From: Coxiellaceae bacterium
Lineage (GTDB): Bacteria > Pseudomonadota > Gammaproteobacteria > Coxiellales > Coxiellaceae
Length of the DNA stretch: 64,000 nucleotides
Direction of reading: 5' to 3'
Assembly: GCA_030680235.1 (NCBI GenBank)
Contig: JAUXWQ010000056.1
Coordinates: 1 to 64,000 of the forward strand
A program made the position numbers and the translations under genes. Below, in pieces: positions 53,873-62,221 of the stretch; within the stretch, counting starts at the first letter, position 1, and every line of letters begins with the position of its first letter. The notes beneath the pieces were generated by a model. It saw nothing but the letters and a program-made list of their open reading frames with translations, did not search any database and was not told where the DNA came from.

Positions 53873-56287
53873 ATGTTGCTGATAGGAATTCTTGTTTTTT
53901 TAGGCGTTGTATTAACGCTGGGTTTTCAACGTGCCTCATTGCCCGTGTGGACGCTAGGCCTCGGTATTTTTCTCTTACTGGCTTCTTATTTTTCACAAGG
54001 ACATACGCTGCTATTAACGGTTGCGTGGATTATTTATGTCGGCGTGTTTGGGTTGCTGAATATCCGTCCTTTGCGTGTGCGGCTTTTGTCGAGCGCAATT
54101 TTCTTATTTTATCGTCAAGTCATGCCAGCACTTTCTCAAACAGAAAGCGAAGCATTAAATGCAGGTAATGTGGGTTGGGAAGGGGAGTTATTTGCGGGCA
54201 TGCCAAACTGGCAAAAACTCGAGCAAATTCCCATTTCACGGTTAACGGATGAAGAACGTGCATTTATGGAAGGCCCTGTTGAAGCATTTTGTAGCAAAGT
54301 CGATAGCTGGACGATGCATCATACTATGCATATTCCCACTGAATTACTTGATTTTCTCCGTAAGAATGGTTTTTTAGGCATGATTATTCCAAAGCGCTAT
54401 GGCGGATTGGAATTTTCTCATTTTGCGCATTCACAAGTGATTACAAAATTGGCCAGTGCAAGTTGTGCTGCCGCTATTTTAACGAGCGTTCCAAATTCAT
54501 TGGGGCCTGCTGAGTTGTTACTTCATTATGGTACTGAAGAACAAAAAAATTATTATTTGCCGCGATTGGCAAAAGGTGACGATGTGCCTTGTTTTGCACT
54601 AACAAGCCCTGTCGCTGGATCAGATGCTGGCGCGATTGAAGATTATGGTATTGTTTGCGAAGCAGAATTCGAAGGTAAAAAACAATTGTGTATGCGCTTG
54701 AATTGGAATAAGCGTTATATCACCTTGGCACCTGTTGCGACTTTGCTTGGCTTGGCATTCAAGTTATATGATCCGGATCATTTATTAGGTAAAGAAGAAA
54801 ATTTAGGGGTTACCTGCGCATTAATTCCAACGCATTTGCCGAATGTGGAAGTCGGTCGTCGTCACGCGCCCTTACATAGCCCATTTCCAAATGGTCCAAC
54901 ACGCGGATGTGATGTGATTATTCCAGTCGATGCCATCATTGGTGGTGCGAAAATGGCGGGCCAAGGTTGGCGCATGTTGATGGAATGTTTGGCAGCGGGT
55001 CGTGGTATTTCTTTACCCTCGATGGCTACAGGTGGTTCACGGATGGCTGCGTTGGCAACGGGTGCATATGCACGCATTCGTACGCAATTTCATATGCCAA
55101 TTGGTAAAATGGGCGGCGTTGAAGAAGCTTTAACCCGCGTTGTGGGTAACATCTACGCGATGGAAGCAACACGTGTATTGACGGTTTCTGTATTAGATCA
55201 AGGACAGCGTCCAGCTGTGGCATCGGCTATTGCTAAATTACATACGACTGAAATGGCGCGCCGCGTGGTACTTGATGCGATGGATATTCATGGTGGTAAA
55301 GGCATTTGCATGGGCTCAAAAAATTACCTCGCACAAGGTTATATCGAATTACCTGTCAGCATTACGGTTGAAGGCGCGAATATTTTAACGCGTTCGATGA
55401 TTGTGTTTGGTCAAGGTGCGGTGCGTTGTCATCCTTATGTTGTGCCTGAAATGAAAGCGGCTGCCAATCCAGATCGTGCAGCAGGTTTGATCGAATTTGA
55501 TCAAGCTATTTTTGCACATTTAGGTTTTATTGTGAGCAATAAAATACGTGCATTTGTATTGGGATTAACAAATGGTCGCTTGAGCACAGCGCCGAGTGGT
55601 GATCTAAAACGCTATTATCAAAAATTTGCGCGTTTTTCCGCAGCATTAGCATTTATGTCAGATATGGCGATGGTTTCCATGGGTGGCGAATTAAAGCGTG
55701 CTGAAAAATTATCAGGTCGCTTTGGTGATGTGTTGAGCCATCTCTATGTGGGTTCTTGTGTTTTGAAATACTATGCGGAAGGAAAATATGCTTCTGAAGA
55801 GTTACCTGTTGTGCAGTGGATTTGTGAAGATCTTTTATTCAAAATGCAAACGCAGTTGGATGGTATTTTGGCAAACTTCCCGAATCGTTTCTTGAGTGCG
55901 ATGTGTCGTGTGGTTGTGTTTCCGCGCGGACAATATCTGCGTGCGCCAAGCGATCGTTTGGGGTCTAAAGTGGCGAAATTATTTATGGAACCAACAAAAC
56001 TTCGTGATCGTATGTCAGCAGACCTTTATACAACACCCAATGACAATAATCCTGCCGCAAAAGTGCAAGCAATTTTGCCTGAAGTTGTTGCAATGGAAGC
56101 ATTGGAAAAACGGGTTGCTAGTGCGCGTCGTGAATATCCATTAACCGCAAAAACACATGCTGAATGGATGGAAACAGCTGTAACGCATGGTGTTATTACA
56201 CCTGAAGAAGCAAGTACCTTGTCGCGTGTCTATGCTGCAAAAATGGATGTCATCAATGTTGATGATTTTGATCCTGATTTCAAATAA
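53873..56287 (+). CDS. fadE: Acyl-CoA dehydrogenase FadE
   Basis: This is an 804-aa, membrane-anchored acyl-CoA dehydrogenase of the long FadE type (E. coli 814 aa) that performs the first oxidation of fatty-acid beta-oxidation. Two N-terminal hydrophobic segments are followed by the ACAD domain (GFLGMIIPKRYGGLEFSHFAHSQ, PCFALTSPVAGSDAGAI, the C-domain DIHGGKGI) and the C-terminal DUF1974 region. The ATG at 53873 is used, with AAGGAG 8 nt upstream; the preceding GTG is also in frame. A strong terminator follows before fadD. Confidence 0.96.
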   Translation: MLLIGILVFLGVVLTLGFQRASLPVWTLGLGIFLLLASYFSQGHTLLLTVAWIIYVGVFGLLNIRPLRVRLLSSAIFLFYRQVMPALSQTESEALNAGNVGWEGELFAGMPNWQKLEQIPISRLTDEERAFMEGPVEAFCSKVDSWTMHHTMHIPTELLDFLRKNGFLGMIIPKRYGGLEFSHFAHSQVITKLASASCAAAILTSVPNSLGPAELLLHYGTEEQKNYYLPRLAKGDDVPCFALTSPVAGSDAGAIEDYGIVCEAEFEGKKQLCMRLNWNKRYITLAPVATLLGLAFKLYDPDHLLGKEENLGVTCALIPTHLPNVEVGRRHAPLHSPFPNGPTRGCDVIIPVDAIIGGAKMAGQGWRMLMECLAAGRGISLPSMATGGSRMAALATGAYARIRTQFHMPIGKMGGVEEALTRVVGNIYAMEATRVLTVSVLDQGQRPAVASAIAKLHTTEMARRVVLDAMDIHGGKGICMGSKNYLAQGYIELPVSITVEGANILTRSMIVFGQGAVRCHPYVVPEMKAAANPDRAAGLIEFDQAIFAHLGFIVSNKIRAFVLGLTNGRLSTAPSGDLKRYYQKFARFSAALAFMSDMAMVSMGGELKRAEKLSGRFGDVLSHLYVGSCVLKYYAEGKYASEELPVVQWICEDLLFKMQTQLDGILANFPNRFLSAMCRVVVFPRGQYLRAPSDRLGSKVAKLFMEPTKLRDRMSADLYTTPNDNNPAAKVQAILPEVVAMEALEKRVASARREYPLTAKTHAEWMETAVTHGVITPEEASTLSRVYAAKMDVINVDDFDPDFK

Positions 56288-56302
56288 GTCACTTTCTTTG
56301 AG

Positions 56303-56335
56303 GCGCAAATGTAATGATTTGCGCTTTTTCTTTTT
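56303..56335 (+). terminator. Rho-independent terminator after fadE
   Basis: GCGCAAAT, a 6-nt loop GTAATG and ATTTGCGC form a perfect 8-bp stem followed directly by TTTTTCTTTTT. It lies 15 bp after the fadE stop and only about 30 bp before the fadD ATG. Confidence 0.93.
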
Positions 56336-56364
56336 GTCACTTTTTTATTTAAGGATAATTATCC

Positions 56365-58065
56365 ATGTCGACAGCAGTACCGCATATGGAAAACAAGGTT
56401 TGGTTACAGCATTACACGCATGGCGTGCCTGAAACAATTAATCCCGATATCTTTTCTTCACTTCCTGATTATTTTGAAAAAGCAGTGCGTGATTTTTCAG
56501 ATCGTCCGATATATACCTGTTTTGGAACAACACTGACTTATCAAGCCGTAGATCGACTGGCAAATAATATAGCAGCATTTTTGCAGCAAAAATTAGGGTT
56601 AAAAAAAGGTGATCGTATTGCATTGATGATGCCGAATACTTTGCAATATCCGGTTGCCATTATGGGAGCATTAAGAGCAGGGTTGATTGTTGTTAATGTG
56701 AACCCATTGTATACGGCACATGAATTGGCTGAGCAATTAAAGGATTCTGGCGCACAAACGATTGTTGTTTTAGAAAATTTTGCGAATAAAGTACAAGAGG
56801 CTTTGTCGCATACGGACATTAAAAATATTATTATTACTAAAATTGGTGATTTGCTTGGAACAGTTAAGGGTGCAGTTTTTAATGTTGTATCGCGTTATAT
56901 TAAGCGGGTTATTCCTTCTTATGAGTTACCCCAGGCGTTTTTTTTGCAGGATGTATTAAAAAAAGATCCTTCGTTATCATTCATTCCTGTGCCGCTTCAA
57001 AATACAGATGTGGCTTTTTTACAGTATACCGGTGGGACAACGGGTCGTGCAAAAGGGGCAATGCTTTCTCACCGAAATATTATTTCAAACATCATTCAAT
57101 GTGCGGTGTGGATTCAGGATGTAAAGGAACAGAATCATGGTGTGGTGTTGGCCGCTTTGCCGATGTACCACATTTTTTCTTTGACCGTTTGTGCTTTTAG
57201 TATTTTTCCGATGGGGGCGTCATCTTTATTGATTCCAAATCCACGGGATTTACCTGCTTTAATGAAGGCAATGAAATCTATTAAGCTGACAATGATCATT
57301 GGGTTGAATACCTTATTTAATGCCATGTTAAATCATCCTCAAATGAAAACGGTAGATTTTTCAAGGCTGAGACTGACTATTTCTGGCGGTATGGCAATGC
57401 AAAAACCCGTTGCAGACCGTTGGCAACAGGTAACGGGCATTCCTATCTTGCAAGGGTATGGTTTAACAGAATCTAGTCCTGTGATTACCTTATGTCCTGT
57501 TTCAATGACGCATTTTACCGGCACCATTGGGTTGCCAGTATCATCAACTGAGGTGGTGATTCGTGATGAAGCAGGGAATGATTTGGCATTTCATGAAGCG
57601 GGTGAAATTTGCGCGAGAGGACCACAAGTCATGCTGGGTTATTGGCATGCTGATCGTGAGACGCATCAAACCATTGATGATGATGGCTGGTTGCATACGG
57701 GCGATATTGGTTATATGGATGAGAATGGATTTGTCTTTATTGTCGACCGTAAAAAGGACATGGTGTTGGTGTCTGGATTCAATGTGTATCCCAATGAAGT
57801 GGAAGCCGTGTTAGCGGCGCATCCAGGTGTGCAAACAGTAGCGGTCATTGGTGTGCCCAGTGAGCAGACGGGTGAGGCATTAAAAGCCTTTATCATTAAA
57901 AAAGATCCTGCGATAACGCCTAATGAATTAATTGCCTTTTGTCGTAAGTCACTTACAGGTTACAAAATTCCGAAGCTTATTGAGTTTCGTGATGAGTTGC
58001 CTTTATCGCCGGTGGGTAAGGTATTGCGGCGCGAGTTGCGTGATCTAGAGAAAAAAGAGACGTGA
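56365..58065 (+). CDS. fadD: Long-chain acyl-CoA synthetase FadD
   Basis: This 566-aa enzyme activates fatty acids to acyl-CoA at the inner membrane. The AMP-binding P-loop is YTGGTTGRAKGAMLSHRN, the A5 motif is GYGLTESSPV, and the fatty-acyl signature region is HTGDIGYMDENGFVFIVDRK, continuing to DMVLVSGFNVYPNEVEAVL. The catalytic Lys lies in SPVGKVLRREL near the C-terminus. AAGGAT precedes the ATG. The stop TGA lies inside a family B repeat (GAGACGTGATAAATCG), which therefore sets the C-terminal residues KKET. It pairs functionally with FadE. Confidence 0.97.
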   Translation: MSTAVPHMENKVWLQHYTHGVPETINPDIFSSLPDYFEKAVRDFSDRPIYTCFGTTLTYQAVDRLANNIAAFLQQKLGLKKGDRIALMMPNTLQYPVAIMGALRAGLIVVNVNPLYTAHELAEQLKDSGAQTIVVLENFANKVQEALSHTDIKNIIITKIGDLLGTVKGAVFNVVSRYIKRVIPSYELPQAFFLQDVLKKDPSLSFIPVPLQNTDVAFLQYTGGTTGRAKGAMLSHRNIISNIIQCAVWIQDVKEQNHGVVLAALPMYHIFSLTVCAFSIFPMGASSLLIPNPRDLPALMKAMKSIKLTMIIGLNTLFNAMLNHPQMKTVDFSRLRLTISGGMAMQKPVADRWQQVTGIPILQGYGLTESSPVITLCPVSMTHFTGTIGLPVSSTEVVIRDEAGNDLAFHEAGEICARGPQVMLGYWHADRETHQTIDDDGWLHTGDIGYMDENGFVFIVDRKKDMVLVSGFNVYPNEVEAVLAAHPGVQTVAVIGVPSEQTGEALKAFIIKKDPAITPNELIAFCRKSLTGYKIPKLIEFRDELPLSPVGKVLRRELRDLEKKET

Positions 58066-58095
58066 TAAATCGTGAGACGCGATTTATCGCGTCTC
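58057..58095. repeat. Family B palindromes at the fadD 3' end (B2)
   Basis: A truncated copy GAGACGTGATAAATCG (58057-58072) abuts a complete palindrome (58074-58095) whose arms are GAGACGCGATT and TATCGCGTCTC. The first copy provides the fadD stop codon. Confidence 0.85.
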
Positions 58096-58479
58096 ATTAC
58101 CCTAATGCTCACGTTTTTCAAACATAAAACGTGATAAATATCCAGCAATTCCCCATGAACAAAAAATTTTCATCTTTTGGCGATCTTGAACGATAATTTG
58201 TCTCGAAAATGCTCAGGTACTTCATGTACATTCCGCTTTTCTCAACAAATTATCGTTCAACCTCGCCTAAAATCTGAAAATTAGCGGTTTTTCAGATATT
58301 CGCGGGGAATTGCTGATAAATATCACGTTTCATTAACGAATGCTTACATCCGCTGTATGCTATTCATCTTTTTCCAAATAAATTTTGCAAAGAGACGCGA
58401 TAAATCGACGTCTCTGCCCACCGCGATCTCGCTGTAGCGCTGAGGTATCCCCACAAATATTTTTATTTGTGGAGATACC
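58066..58479. other. Repeat-filled gap between fadD and the peptidase gene
   Basis: These 414 bp between convergent genes hold the end of B2, the 204-bp palindrome C and the left half of the composite palindrome B3. No gene is supported; short frames here read through repeat arms and lack ribosome sites. Confidence 0.8.
58127..58330. repeat. 204-bp long palindrome (C)
   Basis: The outer arms AAACGTGATAAATATCCAGC...AATTCCCC and GGGGAATTGCTGATAAATAT...CACGTTT are near-perfect inverted copies of about 27 bp. Inner arms TTGAACGATAATTTGT (58186-58201) and ACAAATTATCGTTCAA (58245-58260) pair perfectly over 16 bp around a 43-bp loop. Intermediate segments also pair partly (TTTTCATCTTTTGGCG with CGCCTAAAATCTGAAAA). 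No coding frame is seen. It resembles a miniature inverted-repeat element or a large structured RNA. Confidence 0.85.
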
Positions 58480-58517
58480 TCAGCGCTGTAGAGACGGCGA
58501 TTTATCGCGTCTCTTTG
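58386..58517. repeat. 132-bp composite palindrome (B3)
   Basis: Outer arms GCAAAGAGACGCGATAAATC+G (58386-58406) and the exact inverse at 58497-58517 enclose an inner stem, AGCGCTGAGGTATC (58435-58448) with GATACCTCAGCGCT (58473-58486), whose loop is itself a CCACAAATA/TATTTGTGG hairpin. The right half is translated as the end of the neighbouring peptidase gene. Confidence 0.92.
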
Positions 58518-60675
58518 CAGCATACGCATCCCGTTTTTCCAATCGTCTATGCGGCGCATGTCTTTCATGTGCTTGAAAAAACCCTGCGGTACTTCCGTTG
58601 TTTTCTTCGCGTTGTCGTTTTCGTTCACGTTGTGCAGGAGCTAACAATCGCAGATGCCAGTAGGTATAAACACGCATACATTCCTCAAAAGAAGTACCCG
58701 TATGTCCGCCTCCCTTTTTTTCATAATAAAAAACGGGTTTTTTTAATTGTTCTAGTTGATGGGTCATTGCACGCGCATGATAAGGGTGCACGCGATCATC
58801 TGTTTTTGAGGATTGCATAAAAATTTTGGGATAGTTTTTTTGGGTGTCAAGATTATGTAGTGGAGAATATTTTGCGAGTATAGAGTGCATTGCTGGATCA
58901 TCAGGGTTCCCATATTCTGCTACCCAACTTTGGCCAGCAAAAAGCTGATGGTAATGGAGCATATCCAGTACAGCAACATCGCAAAAAACAGCGCCGAATA
59001 ATGCTGGGCGTTGTGTCATGCAGGCAGCAACTAATAATCCCCCATTGCTTTCGCCTTGAATGCCTAAGTAAGCAGGGCTTGTTATTTTTAGATTAATTAA
59101 GTCTTCAGCGACTGCTATAAAATCATCAAAACTATTTTGTTTATATTGATTCGATCCCATTTTATGCCATTCTGATCCAAATTCACCACCACCCCGAATA
59201 TGTGCATGAACATAAACAAAGCCCTTTTCTAGCAGCGCTACTACTTTTGATCTTAAATAACTTGGATTTAAATAGTCTTCAAAGCCGCCATAGCCTCTTA
59301 AGATCGTCGGATTTAATCCATTCAAGGGTAGATTTTTCTTTGTTACGATATGATAAGGAATTTTTGTACCATCTTTGCTGATTGCCGCTAAGCGACGTAC
59401 AAAATAACGTGATGCATCAAAATAAGGGGTTCCAGATTTTAATAATGCCAGAGTAGAATTTTTTGAATCATAAGCATAAAGTGTTTTTGGCTGTAGAAAT
59501 GTTTCAAAATGAAAAAACATTTTTTCATCTTCATCAATAAACAAAGGGGTGGCGAAACTATACGCTTTCGGTAGCGGTATTTCCTTCTGACGAATACTTT
59601 TTGAAGAAGGCATTAACAAGCATATTTGCATTTGAAGATTATTGAGCACAAAAACATACACATTATTATTGCTACAAAAAATGGTTTCAATTTTGTTCTG
59701 AGCATCTGCTTGATACCACAATCTGAGATTCAATGCGTTAGGCTGTAATCGTGGATTCTGCCTGAATTTTTTTAAATCTAAACCAATGATGGCATTTTTT
59801 TTAAAGACGATTTTATCAACAACCCAGTCAGAATGGAGTTGAATCAATGCGGTATTTTGATAGATATCGACGAGCTGTGCATCAGTGGGTATAGGCAGCT
59901 TATTGTAATGTCTTGGATTTTTTTTTGAGACAAGATGAAATTCACTGTGATAAAAATCCATATGATTGACATAAAATAAATAACGATTTTTTCCATTGTA
60001 CCAAGCTAGGCTGATGGTCATCATGTGTGAGGGGTCAATTTCAAACACAGTGACTGCCTCTTGCAGACATTTATTTCGATTTAATAGTCGGATACTGCGT
60101 GGATAATTGGCATGAGTAAGAGAATTTTCGCCACAGTCTGTTGCAACCAATAAACTATTGCGTGAATACCAGGTAATATCTGAACGTGCCTTTGGGAGTG
60201 AAAAGCCATTGCTAACAAATTTTTTGGTTTTAATATTAAATTCGTAAGCTAAAAAAGCATCAGAGCCAGCTTCTGAAAATCCTATTATGCTGACTATTTT
60301 TCCGTTAAATTCGCTCTCATATATTTTGGAAAATGCCAAGTCCACATTTTTTTCTTTTGCAAAAGCATCTATATCTAATACCGTTTCCCATTCTGGATTT
60401 TCAGAAAGATAAGATTTTTTATCAATTTCTTGTAATAGACCTTTAGGGTGATTTTTATCAGTGAATATTCTTTGATAAAAGCCACTTTCGCTTAGCCATA
60501 TGTCATCAATGACTTTATTTTTTTTTATGGTTAGCTGACATTCTCTGTAAAGCTTTCGAAAAGTAGCTGTTTTATCAAGGTGTGTGCGTGTATTTTTATT
60601 GTGACTGCGGACCCATTGCTGTGCGGTTTTGCTAGTAACTTCTTGAAGTTCCGAGATAGCTTCAATCGTTCGCAT
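58480..60675 (-). CDS. Prolyl oligopeptidase family serine peptidase (S9)
   Basis: The frame encodes 731 aa: an N-terminal beta-propeller-like region and a C-terminal alpha/beta hydrolase. The catalytic triad is readable as Ser543 in GIQGESNGGLL, Asp626 in SKTDDRVHP and His658 in KKGGGHTG. The surroundings (GYGGFEDYLNPSY, HAHIRGGGEFGSEWH) are typical of S9A prolyl oligopeptidases, which cleave short peptides after proline. AAGGAAGG precedes the ATG. The family normally ends about 30 residues after the His; here 73 follow, and the last 12 codons (AKRRDKSPSLQR) and the stop come from repeat B3. No signal peptide is seen. Confidence 0.92.
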   Translation of the reverse strand: MRTIEAISELQEVTSKTAQQWVRSHNKNTRTHLDKTATFRKLYRECQLTIKKNKVIDDIWLSESGFYQRIFTDKNHPKGLLQEIDKKSYLSENPEWETVLDIDAFAKEKNVDLAFSKIYESEFNGKIVSIIGFSEAGSDAFLAYEFNIKTKKFVSNGFSLPKARSDITWYSRNSLLVATDCGENSLTHANYPRSIRLLNRNKCLQEAVTVFEIDPSHMMTISLAWYNGKNRYLFYVNHMDFYHSEFHLVSKKNPRHYNKLPIPTDAQLVDIYQNTALIQLHSDWVVDKIVFKKNAIIGLDLKKFRQNPRLQPNALNLRLWYQADAQNKIETIFCSNNNVYVFVLNNLQMQICLLMPSSKSIRQKEIPLPKAYSFATPLFIDEDEKMFFHFETFLQPKTLYAYDSKNSTLALLKSGTPYFDASRYFVRRLAAISKDGTKIPYHIVTKKNLPLNGLNPTILRGYGGFEDYLNPSYLRSKVVALLEKGFVYVHAHIRGGGEFGSEWHKMGSNQYKQNSFDDFIAVAEDLINLKITSPAYLGIQGESNGGLLVAACMTQRPALFGAVFCDVAVLDMLHYHQLFAGQSWVAEYGNPDDPAMHSILAKYSPLHNLDTQKNYPKIFMQSSKTDDRVHPYHARAMTHQLEQLKKPVFYYEKKGGGHTGTSFEECMRVYTYWHLRLLAPAQRERKRQREENNGSTAGFFQAHERHAPHRRLEKRDAYAAKRRDKSPSLQR

Positions 60676-60719
60676 AACACCTTCCTTGTGTTAATCAAAA
60701 CTGAATCCATAAAATTTGG

Positions 60720-61871
60720 CTAGCGTCTTGCGTACTTGCGCGGTGGTTCATTTGTTTCGCTATCTGATGAATCATCATTGCTGGACGATGAACGAGAAGA
60801 TAATGAAGTATTACTCGAAAAAAAACTGCTGCTGTTGCTTGATGACATGGAGGAGCTTGTACTGCTAAGTGTGGGTGAAGTGGGTGGAGATGCATTTGCG
60901 AGGTCATTGATTTTTTCTAGCAGACCCTGGAATTTTTTTTGCGACTTTTGGAATTCTTTAAATAGTATTTCTTGACCGAACTGGATTTCATTTATTAGTA
61001 CATCTAGAGCAAAGCAATTGGAAGGAAGTTTTATTTTTTTTTGATAATCAATTAATGCTTGTGTTGTGTCTAAGATAATCGTTAAAAGCGCTGTTTGTCG
61101 ATCTGTTTCTTTAATTTGTTTTGTGTGTTTTTTGTAATCTACCCAGGCGGCAACAATTTCCTTCTGTAAGTTTTTAGTGCTAATTGTTTTTTGCTCAAGT
61201 AGTAAAAGTTGTGTTGTAAAATCATTAATGGCGGCTTCTTGATTTTGCCACATTCTTTGAATGTCTGGGTCTTCAAGTTCTGTTAAGCGCGACACTTCTT
61301 GGGCAAGTGCTTGTTGAACATGTGGTCTCGTGAGCGTTCGATTCTCGTGTAGCCAAGCAGTGACTGACTCTCTATCGCCTATGACATCGTTTGGGACTAA
61401 TGAGGTGATCGACTCGTGCGCATTCAGTGCAACAGTTGCACATATGTTCATCAAAACAGCGCGTTGTGATGCGCCGCCGTCTCTATTGGTTGAAATATTA
61501 GCAATAAATTCACCCATAAGATCCGCGCGTGTCGCGCCATCAATTTGTGATGCGTCTGCAGGTGCAATTTGACTTGCAAAATAATTAATAGACGTGGACA
61601 TCTCATTTAGTTGTTGTGAAAATGTTTCTGTCATTGTTGTAATGTCATTCCAAATGACGGTGAGTCGAGCAGTATACTCTGGAGATTGTAAGTTTTTATA
61701 GGTTTCTTTTACTTGAATGAGTGTGTTACGTGCGTTTACAAGTATTGCACGCAATGCTTCTTTTGCTTTTGGGTTTTTAATAAATATATATTTATAACGA
61801 TCCAGTTTGCAAAGTGCATCATCAATTTTTTGAATGAGGGATTTTTCAGGTTCGATAAAGGCGGATCGCAT
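60720..61871 (-). CDS. Uncharacterised 383-aa helical protein with Ser-rich tail
   Basis: No family is recognised. The protein is almost all helical with several coiled-coil-like stretches (about residues 25-100 and 200-330). It ends in a 55-residue low-complexity tail rich in Ser, Asn and Asp (SSTSSSMSSSNSSSFFSSNT...) that finishes in the basic PPRKYARR. AAGGAG lies 9 nt before the ATG. It has no signal peptide or membrane helix. The peptidase gene starts 44 bp downstream on the same strand, so they may be co-transcribed. Disordered C-terminal tails are common in type IV effectors, but this is only suggestive. Confidence 0.78.
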   Translation of the reverse strand: MRSAFIEPEKSLIQKIDDALCKLDRYKYIFIKNPKAKEALRAILVNARNTLIQVKETYKNLQSPEYTARLTVIWNDITTMTETFSQQLNEMSTSINYFASQIAPADASQIDGATRADLMGEFIANISTNRDGGASQRAVLMNICATVALNAHESITSLVPNDVIGDRESVTAWLHENRTLTRPHVQQALAQEVSRLTELEDPDIQRMWQNQEAAINDFTTQLLLLEQKTISTKNLQKEIVAAWVDYKKHTKQIKETDRQTALLTIILDTTQALIDYQKKIKLPSNCFALDVLINEIQFGQEILFKEFQKSQKKFQGLLEKINDLANASPPTSPTLSSTSSSMSSSNSSSFFSSNTSLSSRSSSSNDDSSDSETNEPPRKYARR

Positions 61872-62221
61872 ATTTTCACTCCTTGAAAAAACAGTTACCT
61901 ATTCCAACAAAAATAATCAACGAAAGCAAATGAATTTTAGAAGGCTAAAGAAGTAGATCACTCTTTGGTTTTTAGGACATGGCTTCATTACGATGTAGGA
62001 AATACGCATTAGATTAAAGTGTCCGTGTCAGGGATCAGTGTCAGTACGCGCATAATACTGACACTGATCTCTGGCGCTGACACTTCAGAAGATAACGTAA
62101 CTGCTGAGTTCGCTACTTTTTTACATCGTAACGAAGCCACGCCTAGTTTTTAAAAACAATAAAGTATCCGCTTTTTACTTTAAAGTTAATTCGTACGCGT
62201 TCCTAGGGCGGCTATCTGAAA
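61872..62221. other. Repeat-containing gap between two unknown genes
   Basis: This 350-bp gap between two same-strand genes holds one nested palindrome (61973-62146). The right 75 bp are AT-rich and show nothing recognisable. No gene is supported. Confidence 0.7.
61973..62146. repeat. Nested palindrome with family D core (D7)
   Basis: Outer arms GGCTTCATTACGATGTA (61981-61997) and TACATCGTAACGAAGCC (62122-62138) pair with one mismatch, and the pairing extends outward through TAGG. Inside is a family D hairpin (62017-62085) with AGTGTCAGTA and TACTGACACT arms around CGCGCATAA. This looks like one element inserted in, or captured by, another. Confidence 0.85.

Noticed and set aside
58344-58628. 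94-aa minus-strand frame and the overlapping plus-strand frames at 58385-58820
   Set aside because: They consist of repeat B3 and peptidase antisense or out-of-frame sequence, with no ribosome site.
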